Shown here in pieces: positions 5,803-7,353 of a DNA stretch of 7,353 nt; within the stretch, counting starts at the first letter, position 1, and every line of letters begins with the position of its first letter. The notes below the pieces were generated by a model. The model made no database searches. It was given only the letters and a program-made list of their open reading frames with translations, and was not told where the DNA came from. Source of the DNA: CAVSWN01 sp046728115. Lineage in GTDB: Bacteria > Acidobacteriota > Vicinamibacteria > Vicinamibacterales > CAVVIG01. Location of the stretch: contig JBKPDW010000251.1 of the NCBI GenBank assembly GCA_046728115.1, forward strand, positions 1-7,353, written 5' to 3'. The translations under genes and the position numbers were made by a program.

Positions 5803-5955
5803 ATGCTGTACACGATCGCCGTCATTCTGCTGATCGCCTGGCTGCTGGGCCTCGTCGGGACGTTTACGGTCGGCCCGATCCTTCATGCGCTTTTAGTCGT
5901 CGCGATCGTGTTGTTCGTCGTCGGGCTGGTGAGCGGCCGTCGCACGCTGGCATAG
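5803..5955 (+). CDS. Lmo0937-family small membrane protein
   Basis: A 50-residue product: MLYTIAVILLIAWLLGLVGT, then FTVGPILHALLVVAIVLFVV and a short basic tail GLVSGRRTLA. It has two transmembrane helices joined by a Gly/Pro turn, with the tail presumably cytoplasmic. The start MLYTIAV, the WLLGL motif, the central 'GPILHALLVVA' and the terminal GRR are the hallmarks of Lmo0937-family proteins, which are typically 48-55 residues. Their biochemical role is unknown; in many bacteria they sit beside stress or envelope genes. A strong AAGGGAGAG (5788-5796) precedes the ATG with good spacing. The stop is 21 bases before the BON-protein start, so the two are probably one transcript. The gene is easily missed because of its length. 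Confidence 0.9.
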   Translation: MLYTIAVILLIAWLLGLVGTFTVGPILHALLVVAIVLFVVGLVSGRRTLA

Positions 5956-5976
5956 GGTCACACAGGGAGAAGAAGC

Positions 5977-6363
5977 ATGAACACTGTCTGTAAGATCGTG
6001 GGTGCGATCGCTCTCATGACGGTTGTCGCGGGCCCGCTGGCGGCGCAGGAGAAGATCAAGGAAGGCGCGGCGAACACAAAGGATGCTGTTGTCAAAGGCG
6101 CGAAGGTCGGGGTCGCAAAAACCAAAGACGGACTGAGTAAGACCGGCGAAGTGATGACGGACGGATGGATCACGACGCGTGTCCATTCACGCTTCGTGGG
6201 CGAAGCGCTCCTGAAGAATAGTGACATCAGCGTCGATACCGACAACCACGTCGTGACGTTGAAAGGCACCGTCAAGTCGCGGAACGGTCGCACGAAGGCA
6301 GGCAATATCGCGAAGCACACGGAAGGCGTGCATCGAGTGGTGAATCGGTTGGCCATCGGATAG
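5977..6363 (+). CDS. BON-domain periplasmic protein with an LEA-like segment
   Basis: The 128-residue product has a signal peptide (MNTVCKIVGAIALMTVVAGP, likely cleavage after LAA at residue 23). Residues 24-60 form a Lys/Ala/Thr-rich stretch with recurring TKD and KTK units, an amphipathic helix resembling LEA or apolipoprotein-like repeats. A single BON domain spans about 62-127: DGWITTRVHSRF, then NSDISVDTDNHVVTLKGTVK, and a final HTEGVHRVVNRLAI. BON domains bind phospholipid or envelope components and occur in OsmY, which responds to osmotic stress. OsmY has two BON domains; this protein has one. AGGGAGA (5964-5970) is an excellent ribosome-binding site. It lies 21 bases after the Lmo0937-family gene, supporting a two-gene envelope-stress operon. 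The specific stress is inferred, not shown. Confidence 0.92.
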   Translation: MNTVCKIVGAIALMTVVAGPLAAQEKIKEGAANTKDAVVKGAKVGVAKTKDGLSKTGEVMTDGWITTRVHSRFVGEALLKNSDISVDTDNHVVTLKGTVKSRNGRTKAGNIAKHTEGVHRVVNRLAIG

Positions 6364-6390
6364 ACGCGAAGATCGACGGCAGGAGGCGGT

Positions 6391-6410
6391 GACTCGGCTC
6401 GAGTCGAGTC
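6391..6410. repeat. Overlapping dyads (GACTCG / CGAGTC) after the BON gene
   Basis: GACTCG (6391-6396) can pair with CGAGTC at 6400-6405 or with a second copy at 6405-6410, giving two alternative short hairpins. They begin 28 bases after the BON stop. They lie just after an AGGAGG (6381-6386) that may be the relic ribosome-binding site of the broken downstream gene. No T run follows, so a terminator is uncertain. Confidence 0.3.
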
Positions 6411-6423
6411 AGTCGGATGAGTC

Positions 6424-7312
6424 TTGGCAAGCACGCGACCATCGGGTGCACCTCGGCGCGAGGTCGGCAGACGTGCCCTTCTTCTGTGCGGCGCCGTCAC
6501 GGCGGTGCTCGTCGCGTCTGCGAGCGCCGCAGGCCCGGATCGGAGTCTCGCCCGCGCCGGGGCTCGACGTCGGCTTTCAGCTGCTCTATGAACTGAAGCC
6601 TGCGGCAGCGCGAGCGTAGTTTGCGGAGTGGCAGACGAGCCATGCGGGAGACCCGCTGGAGCGTGTCGGAAGCGGCAAGCTATCTCTTCGAGGAGTGCTA
6701 CCGGCAGGGTGTGCTGACGTCCGAGTTCTTTCTGGACGACAAGCGGCTGTTGGGTGAGGTGGCGGTCGCGCCGGACCCAGCGGGCCGCGCGGCGTTCTTC
6801 GCCGCGGACCAGCGGGCGCGCGATCTGTCGCAGCTGCGGTTGACCACGAACGCGGACGATGCAGACGCGCTCTTTGCGATGACGCTGGCCGATGCAGGCC
6901 GACTATGCCGCGCTGATTGAGAAGCATCAACTGGACGCCCTGCGCATGATCCGCAACGCCGGCGATTACGCCAAGCGACTCTTGCAGGTCGCGCCGGACG
7001 CCGCCGACGCTTACCTGGTCCTGGGCGCGGCGAATTACGTGATCGGGAGCCCGGCGCTGCACAAGCGGCTCTTTCTCCGCTTCGCCGGAAACCGCCGCGA
7101 CAAACGCGAAGGAATTCGGCAGCTCGAGATTGTCGCCGCGCGCGGCCGCTACCTCCGGCCGTTTGCGAAAATTCTGCTGGCGCTGGCGGCCCTTGCGCGA
7201 GAAGCAGACCGGTCTCGTCAGGGCGCAGCTGACGGCGCTCGTCGCGGAGTTTCCGCACAACCCGCTGTTTGTCGGCGAACTGGCCAAACTCCGGGACACG
7301 ACGCAGCCGTGA
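6424..7312 (+). pseudogene. Exported TPR-like protein gene, broken by one nonsense codon and four frame changes
   Basis: Reading across frames reconstructs one protein. A signal peptide (ALLLCGAVTAVLVASASA, 6475-6528) lies in one frame. A second frame reads GLDVGFQLLYELKPAAARA, then TAG at 6617-6619 where relatives would have an ordinary codon (CAG to TAG is the simplest change), then FAEWQTSHAGDPLE. A third frame has SEAASYLFEECYRQGVLTSE and FFLDDKRLL, ending about 6890. A fourth runs from 6892 (MQADYAALIEKHQLDALRMI through PFAKILLALAA). A fifth has REKQTGLVRAQLTALVAEFP to TGA at 7312. Frame changes fall near 6550, 6645, 6891 and 7192. The reconstructed length of about 280 residues fits acidobacterial exported TPR-like proteins. 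The original start is unclear; a TTG at 6424 is in frame with the signal peptide. Function unknown. Sequencing error is possible but unlikely, because the neighbouring genes are intact. Confidence 0.85.
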
Positions 7313-7353
7313 GCGGTGGCGCGTTCGAGAGCGTGTGCATGTGTTCAATCCAT

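Noticed and set aside
6586..7299. Minus-strand 237-codon open frame opposite the broken repeat-protein gene
   Set aside because: Arg, Pro and Ser-rich translation without motifs; the plus strand carries clear protein similarity in successive frames.
6424..7312. Programmed frameshifting as the explanation for the frame changes
   Set aside because: Four separate shifts plus a TAG, without slippery heptamers or a shared signal, fit gene decay (or read errors) far better than recoding.
1..7353. CRISPR array, tRNA, rRNA, transposase or IS terminal repeats
   Set aside because: I looked on both strands and saw no regularly spaced repeats, cloverleaf with CCA-type ends, rRNA-like conserved blocks or transposase motifs.

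Overview
The window is GC-rich bacterial DNA, most likely from an Acidobacteriota genome of the Vicinamibacteria type. The assignment rests on gene content. A PadR-type repressor is translationally coupled to an 'acidobacterial duplicated orphan permease' (ADOP) with its typical N-terminal prefix domain. There are also two tetratricopeptide-like exported proteins of a style common in that phylum, and a Crp-type helix-turn-helix remnant. I could not run a search, so taxonomy is an inference.

Layout. Positions 1-1391 (minus strand) hold padR and the first 341 codons of the ADOP permease, which runs off the left edge; the two genes overlap by 8 bases. Positions 1392-1954 are a long non-coding region with palindromes and short repeats next to padR. 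Positions 1955-3142 (plus) encode an Acg-type FMN-binding nitroreductase-like protein with an N-terminal membrane or export segment. Positions 3143-3396 are non-coding and contain a long-range foldable element (3156-3248). Positions 3397-3807 (minus) hold the remnant of a DUF1254 protein. Positions 3918-4829 (minus) encode an intact exported helical-repeat protein of 303 residues. After a 294-base divergent gap with a strong hairpin, a 72-residue coiled-coil protein lies at 5124-5342 (plus). It is followed by the isolated DNA-binding end of a Crp/Fnr regulator (5484-5633).

A compact two-gene envelope cassette follows: a 50-residue Lmo0937-type membrane protein (5803-5955) and a signal-peptide BON-domain protein (5977-6363). 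The right end (about 6424-7312) is a second exported repeat-protein gene. It is clearly broken, with one in-frame TAG and four reading-frame changes, yet can be followed almost end to end.

Functional picture. The intact genes point to envelope and stress functions: a PadR-controlled permease, an Acg-type flavoprotein, an Lmo0937/BON pair and an exported repeat protein. Three separate gene remnants between and beside them (DUF1254, Crp, repeat protein) make 3.4-7.3 kb look like a decaying or recombination-prone stretch. I see no CRISPR array, transposase, rRNA or tRNA, and no convincing new multi-gene defence or biosynthetic system. The most open items are the foldable elements at 3156-3248 and 4934-4975 and the multiply broken repeat-protein gene.
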